Shown: in pieces, positions 1 through 8,930 of the stretch | Numbering within the stretch: position 1 is the stretch's first letter | Layout: the number at the start of each line of letters is the position of its first letter | Assembly (NCBI GenBank): GCA_003153575.1 | Contig: PLZW01000037.1 | Location: forward strand, 1 to 64,000 | DNA from: Acidimicrobiaceae bacterium | GTDB taxonomy: Bacteria; Actinomycetota; Acidimicrobiia; Acidimicrobiales; RAAP-2 | Reading direction: 5' to 3' | DNA length: 64,000 nucleotides | Notes under the pieces: model-generated | The model's input: only the letters and a program-made list of their open reading frames with translations | The model's database searches: none | What the model was told of the DNA's origin: nothing | Translations under genes and position numbers: made by a program

Positions 1-106
1 TGTCAGGGAGCCTGAACAGTTACCCTAACAAGTGGTCCATACGGTCTTTGCAGGTCCTGTCGGTGAAGGTCACCGGCGGGTCACATCAGCAAGAGAGGAC
101 AGTCAG

Positions 107-382
107 ATGAGTGTGAGCGAGTTCGTCAGCCAGGACGGGATCCATCGGCGTCACGGAGCTTGCCAGCACTGCGGCTGGACCGACTCACTGCAGAAAGTCA
201 CGAGGCACCAGGCCGCCGAGATGCGTCGCAGTGGGCACGGCCTGCGCCTGGGTTTCCGGTGGATCTGCGATGACTGCATCAGCGACCTCACCGTGGCGGA
301 CCAGGAGCGTCCAGTCACCGTCGGCTCCGGTCCCGACCGGCTCGTGTCGGCGGCCCCGGTCGGGCACCGATCGGTCGCCTGA
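107..382 (+). CDS. small zinc-ribbon-like protein
   Basis: A 91-residue protein of unknown function. It carries two CxxC knuckles (CQHC near residue 18 and CDDC near residue 57), the spacing of a treble-clef or zinc-ribbon fold, so zinc binding is likely. The ATG at 107 follows a purine-rich stretch (agagaggac) and begins MSVSEF. An in-frame upstream start at 32 is open but lacks a ribosome site. No signal peptide or membrane segment is seen. Neighbours do not suggest a role. I do not recognise a named family. Confidence 0.6.
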   Translation: MSVSEFVSQDGIHRRHGACQHCGWTDSLQKVTRHQAAEMRRSGHGLRLGFRWICDDCISDLTVADQERPVTVGSGPDRLVSAAPVGHRSVA

Positions 383-662
383 GCCACTCCTGGCCCGCCT
401 GAGCTTCGGGTCGACGTCCGCTTGCGCCGACAGCCTGAAGCCGGACGAGGACGTGGCGCCGGCTTCCCTCCGCGATTGGATGGCGCCGCGAACCGGCCCC
501 CATCGCGACGATACAGGTCACTTCCGTGACCTGCATCGTCGGTTGGCCACTGGCTGAGGGGGCCTCGGGGCCATTGGAGCTCTCGTTACGGATGTCGTCG
601 GAATTCGTACATCAGGTGCGAAGCGATTGCCGGCCGCCAGACCGGTCAGGCGACCGGACCGC

Positions 663-1079
663 TCAGGTGGTCGTTGCGTACCAGGAGCCGTGGGTGGTGC
701 CCAGCTTCGGGCATATGACGACGAGTTTGCCCATGTGCGTGACCGAGTTCATGCCGGTCGACGTCATCTTGCCGTAGAAGTGGTCCTGGCCGTGCAGGAA
801 GGTGACGGTCCCGTCGGAGGCGTGCCAGGCGTAGGTCCCGAGGAAGGTCCCGACGTTGGGTTTCCAGGTTCCGACGCATCCGATGGCGTTGCACGATCCG
901 GGAGTGACGGACATGGTGAAGGACACGACACCGCCGTTCATGCCCACGTGCAGCTTGTAGCTCCCATGGGGCGCGGGTACCGGACTCGTTGCACCGGCCC
1001 CGACGGGGGCCGCCAGTGCCATCGAGAAGGCCACCGCGGCCCCAGAGATGAAGACGCCGATTCGTGCGAAACGATGCAT
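663..1079 (-). CDS. secreted small beta-rich protein
   Basis: A 138-residue exported protein of unknown function. The chosen ATG (1077-1079) has AAAGGG six bases upstream and opens a classic signal peptide: MHRFARIG, a hydrophobic stretch FISGAAVAFSMALAAPVGA, then a small-residue cleavage region. The mature part is about 110 residues, glycine- and threonine-rich, with two cysteines (SCNAIGC) that may form a disulfide and a C-terminal third cysteine. An in-frame ATG 18 bases upstream (1097) is an alternative. It is probably an extracytoplasmic beta protein. No catalytic motif is recognisable. Confidence 0.6.
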   Translation of the reverse strand: MHRFARIGVFISGAAVAFSMALAAPVGAGATSPVPAPHGSYKLHVGMNGGVVSFTMSVTPGSCNAIGCVGTWKPNVGTFLGTYAWHASDGTVTFLHGQDHFYGKMTSTGMNSVTHMGKLVVICPKLGTTHGSWYATTT

Positions 1080-1207
1080 ATTCTGCCCTTTCGTCATTTT
1101 CCCTTTCCCACGACGGGACAGGGCCGGAACCGTTAGTTGCATCGGCGCCGGCCCACGGGAACTTGAGCGAACTGTTGCCCTCATCGACCCACCGGCTCCG
1201 TCGGCTC

Positions 1208-1558
1208 TCAGCCTTCCACAGGTTCCGCCAGGCTCAGGGCCGTGCCAAGTGCCACCAGCTGCTCGGGGACGGCACGCCACCAGGTCCACCGACCGCGCTT
1301 TTCGCCCACGATGAGGCCGGCGGCGGCCAGCTTGCGGGTGTGGTGGGAGATCGTCGGCTGACTCTTGTCCAGTGGTTCTTCGAGGTTGCAGCTGCAGATC
1401 TCCTCCTGGCTAGCGATGATCGAGAAGATCCGGAGGCGGACCGGGTCGGCCAACGCGGCCAATACGGCCGCCAGGTCGTGAGCCTCGCCGGCAGACAGGG
1501 CATGGTCCGCGACAGGGGCACAGCAGATCCGCTCGGACCGGCCGGGTTCAGGTGCCAT
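1208..1558 (-). CDS. arsR: ArsR-family arsenic-responsive repressor
   Basis: A 116-residue winged-helix repressor expected to release its operator when As(III) or a similar soft metal binds. The start at 1558 is set by GGGAGGACCG directly upstream; earlier in-frame ATGs at 1570, 1585 and 1600 have no ribosome site. The core runs from about residue 27 to 100, with the recognition helix around DKSQPTISHHTRKL. Metal-ligand candidates are the N-terminal pair C12-C13 and C55/C57 in EICSCNL, at the alpha3 position used by ArsR sensors. It is divergent from the arsI-aquaporin-arsC operon, with an 80-bp shared regulatory gap, so it most likely controls that operon and itself. Confidence 0.9.
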   Translation of the reverse strand: MAPEPGRSERICCAPVADHALSAGEAHDLAAVLAALADPVRLRIFSIIASQEEICSCNLEEPLDKSQPTISHHTRKLAAAGLIVGEKRGRWTWWRAVPEQLVALGTALSLAEPVEG

Positions 1559-1572
1559 CGGTCCTCCCATTG

Positions 1573-1614
1573 GATTGACATCCATCGATGTATTGACCAT
1601 ACTGCATATTGACA
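1573..1614. promoter_or_regulatory. putative ArsR operator and divergent promoter region
   Basis: The gap between arsR and arsI contains three direct copies of ATTGAC, beginning at 1574, 1592 and 1608, plus the perfect palindrome CATCGATG at 1583-1590. A TTGACA at 1575-1580 could serve as the -35 element toward arsI. ArsR-family operators are typically A/T-rich dyads containing TTGA or TCAA half-sites, so the repeats are sensible binding sites. The exact -10 boxes are not clear. Confidence 0.5.
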
Positions 1615-1638
1615 GCCATCCATCTAAGGGAGTCGGCC

Positions 1639-2120
<482 letters not shown>

Positions 2121-2124
<4 letters not shown>

Positions 2125-2903
2125 GCGGGCCGACGACCGGGCGGGTTCCATCCGCCGGGGGCGTTGCGCTGTGGCGCCGACTCATTGCCGAGTTTCTGGG
2201 TAGTGCCCTAGTCGCCGCCGTCGTCATCGGATCGGGCATCGCCGCACAACAGCTGTCGCCCGGCGATGCCGGTCTTGAGCTGCTGCAGAACGCGCTGGTC
2301 ACCGGGGCCGGACTGTTCACCATCATCCTGATGTTCGGGGCGGTGTCCGGAGCCCACTTCAATCCGGTGGTCTCGTTCGTGGACGCCGCCTTCGGGGGCA
2401 TCTCGTGGCGGGACGCTGGCGCCTACCTGCCCGTGCAGGTGACCGGATGCGTAGTGGGGGCAATGGCCGCCAACGTCATGTTCGCCCTGCGAACGGTCTC
2501 GATCTCGACCCACCAACGGGCCACGGGGCCGCACCTGTTCTCCGAGGTGGTGGCCACGACCGGTCTCCTCCTGGTGATCTTCGCGCTCGCACGCAGCGGC
2601 AGGAGCGCCTACACCCCGGCCGCCGTCGGGGTACACATCACCGCCGCCTACTTCTTCACCTCATCGACCAGCTTCGCCAACCCGGCCATCACGGTCGGGC
2701 GCATGTTCTCGAACACGTTCGCCGGCATCGCCCCGTCGTCCGTGCTCCCGTTCATCGGGGCCCAGGTGGTGGGGGCGGCGGTGGCAGTCGGACTGGTCCG
2801 CGTCCTCCATCCCGGGTTCACGCCGGCCGAGGCGGTCGACATCATGGTCCCTCACGACGTCCGCGCCGAGCCCGAGATGCCGATCCCCTCCACCGATCTC
2901 TAG
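2121..2903 (+). CDS. MIP-family aquaporin / aquaglyceroporin
   Basis: A six-helix channel of the aquaporin family, about 260 residues. The two half-helix motifs are visible: GAHFNPV in the first half, where NPA has become NPV, and SFANPA in the second. In arsenic operons such channels (AqpS type) let As(III) leave down its gradient after arsenate reduction. Here no Acr3 or ArsB pump is seen, so this may be the exit route. The start is uncertain: a TTG at 2121 overlaps the arsI stop (TTGA), while the conserved part begins around WRRLIAEFLG near 2172. It lies seven bases upstream of arsC. Confidence 0.85.
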
Positions 2904-2910
2904 GAGTCCG

Positions 2911-3351
2911 TTGCCCGATCGCCCAGTCGTGCTCTTCCTCTGCGTGCACAACGCCGGCCGGAGCGTGGCCGGGCGGGTCCTGCTCGACCACTACGCGGCC
3001 GGTCGCATTGAGGTGTTGTCGGGCGGCTCGGATCCCGGCGAGGACCTCAACTCGTCAGTTGTCGCTGTGCTGGCCGAGCGGGGCCTCGATGCCGCGGCCG
3101 AGTTCCCGAAGGCGGTCACCGACGAGATGGCGCGGGCCGCTGACGTGATCGTCACGATGGGGTGCGGGGACGCCTGTCCCATCTATCCCGGGACCCGGGT
3201 GATCGACTGGGAGCTCACCGATCCGGCCGGCCACCCCGTCGACGTGGTTCGCCCCATCATCGACGAGATCGATAGGCGGGTCCGCGACCTGGTGGCCGAC
3301 CTGCTCGGCCCCGATGCTCAGCCGAATCCCGCCAAGCTCCTTGATTCTTGA
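2911..3351 (+). CDS. arsC: arsenate reductase, low-MW phosphatase type
   Basis: A 146-residue thiol-dependent arsenate reductase. The P-loop C11-VHNAG-R17-S is the CX5R signature, and C85 and C89 in MGCGDACP are the second and third redox cysteines of the thioredoxin- or mycothiol-linked class. The block DWELTDPAGHPVDVVRPI carries the conserved Asp-Pro. It reduces arsenate to arsenite in the cytoplasm. The TTG start at 2911 has AGGAG four bases upstream, immediately after the aquaporin stop. It is last in the arsI-aquaporin-arsC operon and ends at a hairpin at 3379. Confidence 0.92.
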   Translation: MPDRPVVLFLCVHNAGRSVAGRVLLDHYAAGRIEVLSGGSDPGEDLNSSVVAVLAERGLDAAAEFPKAVTDEMARAADVIVTMGCGDACPIYPGTRVIDWELTDPAGHPVDVVRPIIDEIDRRVRDLVADLLGPDAQPNPAKLLDS

Positions 3352-3378
3352 CACCGGCCTACGAGTCGCAGGGCGTGT

Positions 3379-3400
3379 CCTGAGGCACAGGCGCCTCAGG
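3379..3400. terminator. hairpin between convergent arsC and XRE gene
   Basis: A perfect 8-bp inverted repeat, CCTGAGGC and GCCTCAGG, with a 6-nt loop sits between the convergent ends of arsC and the XRE regulator and overlaps the latter's stop codon. No T-tract follows on either side, so it would be a Rho-assisted or actinobacterial-type bidirectional terminator. Confidence 0.5.
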
Positions 3401-4412
3401 TTCCCTCGTCGCCCGTCCGTTTGTCGGCCAGCGCCTGGATCAGGTCGCTGACCGCCGAGTAGCGGGCGTCCCGCCACGCCTCGGCGATGGTCTGGTCATC
3501 GAGCTCGCGGTGCCGGGTGAAGTTCCACCAGCGGGTGACGTCGCTGTCCGAGTAGCCCTTGTTGGCCAGGATGATGTTGAGCCGGGTGGCCTCCCAGGCG
3601 GCCTCGTCGGCGGACAGGGCCTCCGACGCCGGCTCCGGTGGGACGGTGGTCTCGACGCGCTTCTCCATCTCGTGGGCCAGCTCGCGGTCCAGGTCGCGCG
3701 ATACGTGGCCCCGGATGGTGGGCAGCGACCCCCCGGTCAGCGTCTGCCGCTCGGCTGCCCGGCGCTCGCGTTCGGCCTCCAGGCTCCGCGACCACAGGTG
3801 CTGGGCGGTGCTGTCGACATCGCCGGCGGTCACCCGCAGACGGAGCCGTCGCTCGATGCGCTCGGCCGCCTTCTGTGGTGCCTCGGCGTCGGACCCCGTG
3901 CGGATCTCCGCTGGTCCGGGTGCATCCACCTCGATGGGGCGGCGCTCCCGCGGGCGCCGCCGCCGCTCGAGCTCCATGGGCGTGGGTCCGGGGGCAGTCG
4001 GCGAAACGGGCGTCACGTCGTCGTCGGGCCAGCCGTCCCGCGTGTCCACGGACCGGTAGCGGGTGGGTGCCGAGTAGTGCTCCGGTGAGAAGATGTCCCC
4101 CGCCGTACCGGCGATGGCGGCCGTCAGGTACGGCGCCGTCCACTGGCTCTCGCCGACACTGACCGTGTCGGCTCCGGTGGCGGTCAACCGGGCCAGTGGC
4201 ACGTCGAGGCAGGCGGCGATGGCGATGGCCTCGGTCAGCCCGATCCGGCGGTTGGTCGTCTCGACCTGGGCCACGGTCTCGCGGGTCCAGGCCACCCCCC
4301 GCAGGAGCATCTCGTCGGCCAGTGCCTGCTGGGTCAAGTTGGCCTTGGCGCGTAGCGCCGCGATGTTGCGACGGACGATGTCCTCGATGCCGATGCCCCC
4401 TTCGCCGTTCAT
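3396..4412 (-). CDS. XRE-family HTH transcriptional regulator
   Basis: A 338-residue DNA-binding protein. Residues about 10-75 form a Cro/C1-type helix-turn-helix (NIAALRAKANLTQQALAD, then TRETVAQVET). The rest is a long, charged, poorly conserved region rich in Arg, Glu and Pro with a coiled-coil-like segment around residues 185-225, followed by a C-terminal helical domain (ILANKGYSDSDVTRWWNF). No enzyme motif is seen. The start ATG at 4412 is preceded by a 350-bp intergenic region shared with a divergent small gene. The target is unknown; autoregulation is usual for this family. Confidence 0.75.
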   Translation of the reverse strand: MNGEGGIGIEDIVRRNIAALRAKANLTQQALADEMLLRGVAWTRETVAQVETTNRRIGLTEAIAIAACLDVPLARLTATGADTVSVGESQWTAPYLTAAIAGTAGDIFSPEHYSAPTRYRSVDTRDGWPDDDVTPVSPTAPGPTPMELERRRRPRERRPIEVDAPGPAEIRTGSDAEAPQKAAERIERRLRLRVTAGDVDSTAQHLWSRSLEAERERRAAERQTLTGGSLPTIRGHVSRDLDRELAHEMEKRVETTVPPEPASEALSADEAAWEATRLNIILANKGYSDSDVTRWWNFTRHRELDDQTIAEAWRDARYSAVSDLIQALADKRTGDEGT

Positions 4413-4759
4413 GGCGTCACCCTACCGTCGGCCAGTGTCGCCTGCCGAGGGCATATGTAAGGATTTTGAACACCACTCATCGATCGTGTGTGTATTTCAC
4501 GCCGCTGACATGGGAGTTCACCACAGACGGGGGAAAACGTGTGGAGAAACTCCCAACATCTTTGGACGACGGAGCGTTGCAAGGCGACCACGGACAGCGC
4601 CGATCGGTTGCACCCCGACGCCGGTCAGTTGCAGTTCGCACGACGGGCTACAGGTGCGCCCCGTGGGTTCCGAGAATTGGGGAACGGCGGAACAGCCGGG
4701 CGGTCGGGTGGACAACACCCGGTGCACCGGAACTCCAACGACAAGGGGCAGAACGAACA
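4413..4759. other. intergenic region, divergent promoters
   Basis: About 350 bases between the XRE gene and the small gene at 4760. It is more A/T-rich near 4450-4500 (tatgtaaggattttgaac), where promoters for the divergent genes probably lie. An in-frame GTG at 4541 after a GGGGG run could extend the downstream gene, but the translated sequence is Arg-rich and looks non-coding. No RNA gene recognised. Confidence 0.4.
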
Positions 4760-5005
4760 GTGAGTATCGAACCAGACACGCAACGGGTCCTCCGGACCTG
4801 GCACGACGACGACTTCGACCTCGACGACCTGGCACTCCCGGATCACCGGACCTGGCAGCGATGCGGCGCCGTGCACTGCATCGACCAGGGGCCGTGGATC
4901 GGAACCCTGGTGTGCTGCATCAGGCGGAGCGGTCACGAGAGCGATCATTCGATGTCGCTCGGCGACGTCGGCGACATCGACTTCTGGCAGGAGACGTGGT
5001 TCTGA
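4760..5005 (+). CDS. small Cys/His-containing hypothetical protein
   Basis: An 81-residue acidic protein of unknown function that starts at GTG 4760. The first half is rich in Asp (HDDDFDLDDLALPD). The second half has a Cys/His pattern, CGAVHC, then VCCIRRSGHESDH, which could bind a metal. The start is preceded by AAGGGG about eleven bases upstream, slightly far. A longer version from GTG 4541 cannot be excluded. It is divergent from the XRE regulator and convergent with the glucosidase. Confidence 0.45.
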   Translation: MSIEPDTQRVLRTWHDDDFDLDDLALPDHRTWQRCGAVHCIDQGPWIGTLVCCIRRSGHESDHSMSLGDVGDIDFWQETWF

Positions 5006-5059
5006 CCTGAGCGTCGACCGGGGCCGCGACCCCGCGTGACGATCGAGGTCCGGCGCGGC

Positions 5060-6673
5060 TCAGTGCCGGACCACGACGGCCTGATCGGCACCGAGTACCC
5101 CGGAGAACCGGGCGACCGGTGCAGGATCGTCCGACACCAACAGCACCTCCAACCCGGCCAGTCCGAGCGGGGTCGTGTCGACCGGGTCGCCTCCGAAGTT
5201 CACCAGTACCGTGCACGTCGCATCCCCGAGCACCCGGCGGAAGGCGAGCGTCCCCTCGGGTGAGGCGACCGGGGTGCACGAGCCGAGCACCAGCTCCGGT
5301 GTCGCCCGGCGTGTGGCGATGGCCCGCCGGTAGAGATGGAGCACCGAGCGCGGATCGTCCCGCTGGGCCACCCGGTTACGGATGTCGGCCTCCGGCGCCA
5401 GCGGGAGCCACGTGGTCGTCCCCGGAGCCGTCGGCCACCCGTGGTCGTCCGATCCGTCCCACGGCAGCGGTGCCCGGCAACCGTCGCGCCCACCCGGGTC
5501 CACCTGTCGGTCCGCGGGGATATCGGCGTCGACCAGTCCGAGCTCGTCGCCCTGGTACACGAACGGAGTCCCGCGCAGCGTCAGGAGCAGCACGGCGGCG
5601 GCCCGGGCCCGGGCCTCGCTGCGGCGCAAGATGGTGGCCGGGTCCTCGCCCGCCCGCGCCGCCGACCGGTCGTAGCGGGTGCGGTGCCGCGGATTGTCGT
5701 GGTTGGACAGCACCCAGGTGGGCCACGCCCCACGGGGTTCGAGCGAGCGCTCGGCGTCGTCGATGCAGGCGGTCCACCGGTCGGCCAGCCACGGGGCGAA
5801 CAGGGGCGGGAAGTTGAAGGCCAGGTGGAGTTCGTCGTCGTGCCCGTAGTAGGTGGCAACGGCGTCGGTGGACAGCAGGAAGACCTCGCCGACCATCATC
5901 CGTTCACCCGGATAGGCGTCGATCAGGCGGCGTATGGCCCGGAGCCGCTCGTGGGTGACGGGTACGTCGTTGAGGGCGCAGTGGGGGATGCCCGCCTCCT
6001 CGGGCGGGTCGTCGGGCAGGGCGGGGTCCTTCCCGATCCCGTGGACCACGTCGGCCCGGAACCCGTCGACCCCACGGTCCAGCCAGAACCGGAGGGTGTC
6101 GTGCATGGCCTCGACGACGGCCGGTTCGTCCCAGTTGAGGTCGGGCTGGGCCTCCTCGAACAGGTGCAGATACCACTGGCCGGTGGGCTCGTGGAACGTC
6201 CAAGCCGCCGCCGTCAGGTCGAAGGCGGCCACCCAGTTGTTGGGTGGCGAGCCATCGGGGGACGGGTCGCGCCACACGTACCAGTTGCGGTGTCCACTGT
6301 CCCGCGATGATGCGGCGTCGACGAACCAGGGATGCTCGACCGAGGTGTGGTTGGGCACCCAGTCGATGACGACCCGCAGCCCCAGGGCATGGGCGTCGGC
6401 CACCAGGGAGTCGAACCCGGCCAGGTCACCGAAGAGCGGGTCGACGTCGCAGTAGTCGCTGACGTCGTAGCCGAAGTCGGCCATCGGGGAGCGGAAGAAC
6501 GGGGAGATCCACAGGGCGTCCACCCCCAGCCAGGCCAAGTCGTTTAGATGGGCCCGGATGCCGGCCAGGTCCCCCACGCCGTCACCGTCGGTGTCGGCGA
6601 AGCTGCGGGGATAGATCTGGTAGAAGACCGCCTCCTTCCACCACGGCACCGCCGTCACGGGCACCCCCGCCAT
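5060..6673 (-). CDS. GH13 alpha-glucosidase
   Basis: A 537-residue glycoside hydrolase of family GH13, oligo-1,6-glucosidase/alpha-glucosidase type, cytoplasmic (no signal peptide). The barrel begins WWKEAVFYQIYPRSF. Conserved regions are visible in order: DWVPNHTS, GFRADVVHG with the nucleophile Asp near residue 208, MVGEVFL with the acid/base Glu near 263, and LSNHDNPRH with the transition-state Asp near 326. The length is typical. It should release glucose from short malto- or isomalto-oligosaccharides or related alpha-glucosides. The start is uncertain: ATG 6673 gives a family-like N-terminus, while GTG 6766 would add 31 low-complexity residues. Neither has a clear ribosome site. Confidence 0.88.
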   Translation of the reverse strand: MAGVPVTAVPWWKEAVFYQIYPRSFADTDGDGVGDLAGIRAHLNDLAWLGVDALWISPFFRSPMADFGYDVSDYCDVDPLFGDLAGFDSLVADAHALGLRVVIDWVPNHTSVEHPWFVDAASSRDSGHRNWYVWRDPSPDGSPPNNWVAAFDLTAAAWTFHEPTGQWYLHLFEEAQPDLNWDEPAVVEAMHDTLRFWLDRGVDGFRADVVHGIGKDPALPDDPPEEAGIPHCALNDVPVTHERLRAIRRLIDAYPGERMMVGEVFLLSTDAVATYYGHDDELHLAFNFPPLFAPWLADRWTACIDDAERSLEPRGAWPTWVLSNHDNPRHRTRYDRSAARAGEDPATILRRSEARARAAAVLLLTLRGTPFVYQGDELGLVDADIPADRQVDPGGRDGCRAPLPWDGSDDHGWPTAPGTTTWLPLAPEADIRNRVAQRDDPRSVLHLYRRAIATRRATPELVLGSCTPVASPEGTLAFRRVLGDATCTVLVNFGGDPVDTTPLGLAGLEVLLVSDDPAPVARFSGVLGADQAVVVRH

Positions 6674-6907
6674 GGGCACCGCCCGGGCCCCACGGGAGGG
6701 CGATGGCCACTGCTGAGGACCTGCGCCGGAACCATCGGGCGACGATATCAATACGACGTCCCCCACCCATTCTCGATGTCCGTCCCCGCATTTCAGTTTT
6801 CCAGCCGTCGCGCCGATGCACTCAGCAGTACCGGGCGCTCGAGGCGGACCGGAGGCCGGTGCACCGCCGGCCGACAGGCAGACGAGGCAAGTGAGGAGAG
6901 AGGTGCG

Positions 6908-7168
6908 ATGGTGGAACGACGAACGGTGGAAGACGGATCGCTACTGGCCGAAGGGCTCAACGGCGGACTGCCACCCGAATCCTTCGGCACCGGCCGTGTA
7001 TGCATCGAGCCGTCGTGCGAAGTGGTCCTGTCCCGGTACAACAGCACCGACTGGTGCGCGCTGCACGAGAGCCCGGCGGCCACCGGCCGTCCCTTCGACA
7101 CCTCGGTGCGCCCGCGCGGCCGGCGTCGCAACTCGCGGCGTCGCAGCCGGCAGTCCCGCGCCGCCTGA
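6908..7168 (+). CDS. small putative zinc-binding protein (CX4CX12CX2H)
   Basis: An 86-residue protein whose middle carries CIEPSC, LSRYN, then CALH, that is CX4C-X12-CX2H, a plausible single zinc site. The C-terminus is strongly basic (GRRRNSRRRSRQSR), suggesting nucleic-acid contact. The ATG at 6908 follows GAGGAGAG. I recall similar LSRYN-containing small proteins in actinobacteria, but no function is established to my knowledge. It stands alone between the divergent glucosidase and an SDR gene. Confidence 0.6.
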   Translation: MVERRTVEDGSLLAEGLNGGLPPESFGTGRVCIEPSCEVVLSRYNSTDWCALHESPAATGRPFDTSVRPRGRRRNSRRRSRQSRAA

Positions 7169-7285
7169 GCCGACCCGACCGACGTCCGCGGAACGTCCCG
7201 ACGGGCACCCCGGCACACCTCGGTACACTGCATAGCTGCCGCCGCGCCGACACGGGCCCGGCCGCTCACGGGACGGGGATCCACC

Positions 7286-8044
7286 ATGACGGAGCGACTC
7301 GACGGCACGGTGGCCCTGGTCACCGGTGCGTCCAGCGGGATCGGCGAAGCCACCGCGGTGGCCCTGGCCGAAGCCGGAGCCCAGGTGGCCGTGGCGGCCC
7401 GCCGCCGTGACCGGCTCGAGTCCCTGGCCGACCGCATCGGTCGCGACCGGGTGCTCGTGCTCGAGACCGATGTGACCGACGAGACCCAGGCCCGCGCCAT
7501 GGTCGACCAGACGGTCGCCCGCTTCGGCCGGATCGACACCCTCGTCAACAACGCCGGCGTGATGCTGCTCGGCCCCATCGTCGACGCCCCGGTGGAGGAG
7601 TGGCGCCGGATGGTCGAGCTCAACCTCCTCGGCCTCCTCTACTGCACCCACGCGTCCTTGCCCCACCTGCTGTCGGCTGCCGACAGCGAGCCCCGTCGGG
7701 TCGCCGACGTGGTGAACGTGAGTTCGGTGGCCGGACGGGTCGCCCGCTCGGGCAGCGGCGTCTACAACGCCGCCAAGTTCGGGGTCGTCGCCTTCTCGGA
7801 GTCGCTGCGTCAGGAGGTCACCCGCCGCCACGTACGGGTGTCGATCGTGGAGCCCGGCGCGGTCGCCACCGAACTGGCCACCCACGTCCGGCCCGAGATC
7901 CTGGAAGGGATGCTGACCACGTTCGGCCCGATGGAGATGCTGCAGTCGGAGGACATCGCCGAGGCGATCGCCTTCGCCGTGACGCGACCCCGCCGGATGG
8001 CGGTCAACGAGGTGCTGGTGCGCCCCACCGAACAGGAACGCTGA
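7286..8044 (+). CDS. SDR-family oxidoreductase
   Basis: A 252-residue classical short-chain dehydrogenase. The cofactor motif TGASSGIG is at residues 14-21, NNAG follows near 91, and the catalytic Ser and YNAAK are in place. The basic AARRRDR after beta2 favours NADP(H). The substrate is unknown. It is the first gene of an operon: the next gene starts one base after its stop and encodes a hotdog-fold protein, then a second hotdog gene, so acyl-CoA or polyketide-type metabolism is possible. Confidence 0.88.
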   Translation: MTERLDGTVALVTGASSGIGEATAVALAEAGAQVAVAARRRDRLESLADRIGRDRVLVLETDVTDETQARAMVDQTVARFGRIDTLVNNAGVMLLGPIVDAPVEEWRRMVELNLLGLLYCTHASLPHLLSAADSEPRRVADVVNVSSVAGRVARSGSGVYNAAKFGVVAFSESLRQEVTRRHVRVSIVEPGAVATELATHVRPEILEGMLTTFGPMEMLQSEDIAEAIAFAVTRPRRMAVNEVLVRPTEQER

Positions 8045-8930
8045 GTGGCCTTCGGCGAGTACCCGCCCCCGGTGCACTTGCTGGGGGACCTGGGGATGGA
8101 GGCCGAGGTGACCTCCGAGTCCACGGCCCGCGTCAGGACCCGGGTCACCCCGTTCGTAACCACCGTGGACGGCGGGGTCCGTTCCGGGGTGCTGGCCACC
8201 CTGGTCGACGTGGTGGGGGGCGCCATCGCCGCCCGGGTGCTGCTCCCGGACTGGATGGCCACCGCCGATCTCACCATGCAGCTGATCGGCCCGGTGCACG
8301 GCCCCTGGGTGGAGGCCCGGGGTGCGCTGGTCCGCCGGGGTCGGACCACGCTGGTGATCGAGGCACAGGTGGTGTGTGTGGACGACGACGGCGGGGCCTC
8401 GACGGTCGACGGCCGACCGGCCGGCCCGGTGGCCTGGGCGTCGATGACCTTCTCGGTGATGTCCTCCCGGAACTCGTCGTCGCCGGAACGGTCGGCCGCC
8501 GACCTGCCCGACCGATGGTCGTTCGCCGGGGGCGGTCTCGACCGGTCCGTCCTCGACGCCGTGGGGATCGAGGTGCTGGACGGCCGGGCGGGACGACTGT
8601 CGGTCCCCGTGCTCCCGTATGTCCACAACTCCTTTGCCCATGCAGGGAGGTGTCATCGCCCTGGTCGCCGAAGCCGCCGGGGCCGAGGCCCTGGGTGCGG
8701 CCCGCGGGCTCGACGGGAATGCGTTCGTGGTGACCGACCTGCAGATCGCCTATCTGGCCCTCGGCCGGATCGGGCCCGTCGTCACATCGGCCCGTGTCCT
8801 CGGGACCGGTCCCGACGGGCGGGCCGGCGCCGTCGTCGAACTACGCGACGCAGGGGCCGGCGACCGCCTCATGACCGTCGTCAATGTCTCCGGCGTCCCG
8901 GCAGCGGTGCTGGCCGGGTCGACGCGGTGA
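8045..8930 (+). pseudogene. double-hotdog thioesterase-like gene, frameshifted
   Basis: A hotdog-fold acyl-CoA thioesterase-like gene read in two frames. The first hotdog (VRSGVLATLVDVVGG, residues about 48-62) runs in the GTG-8045 frame to HNSF near 8637. The rest, PMQGGVIALVAEAAG, is in the +1 frame to the TGA at 8930. The total is 886 bases, one more than a multiple of three, so removing one base in TTTGCCC (8635-8641) would restore 294 residues. That the intact frame ends at 8930 is supported by the next gene's GTG overlapping this stop (GTGA). Without correction, the first frame reads on through Arg-rich nonsense into the next gene. It is either a sequencing indel or an inactivated gene. 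Confidence 0.75.

Noticed and set aside
8634-8645. Programmed +1 frameshifting in the hotdog gene
   Set aside because: No known slippery stop context is present and three other genes show similar single-base breaks, so an indel is simpler.
6941-8656. A 570-residue minus-strand frame over the SDR and hotdog genes
   Set aside because: Shadow of plus-strand coding; His/Gly/Arg-rich nonsense.
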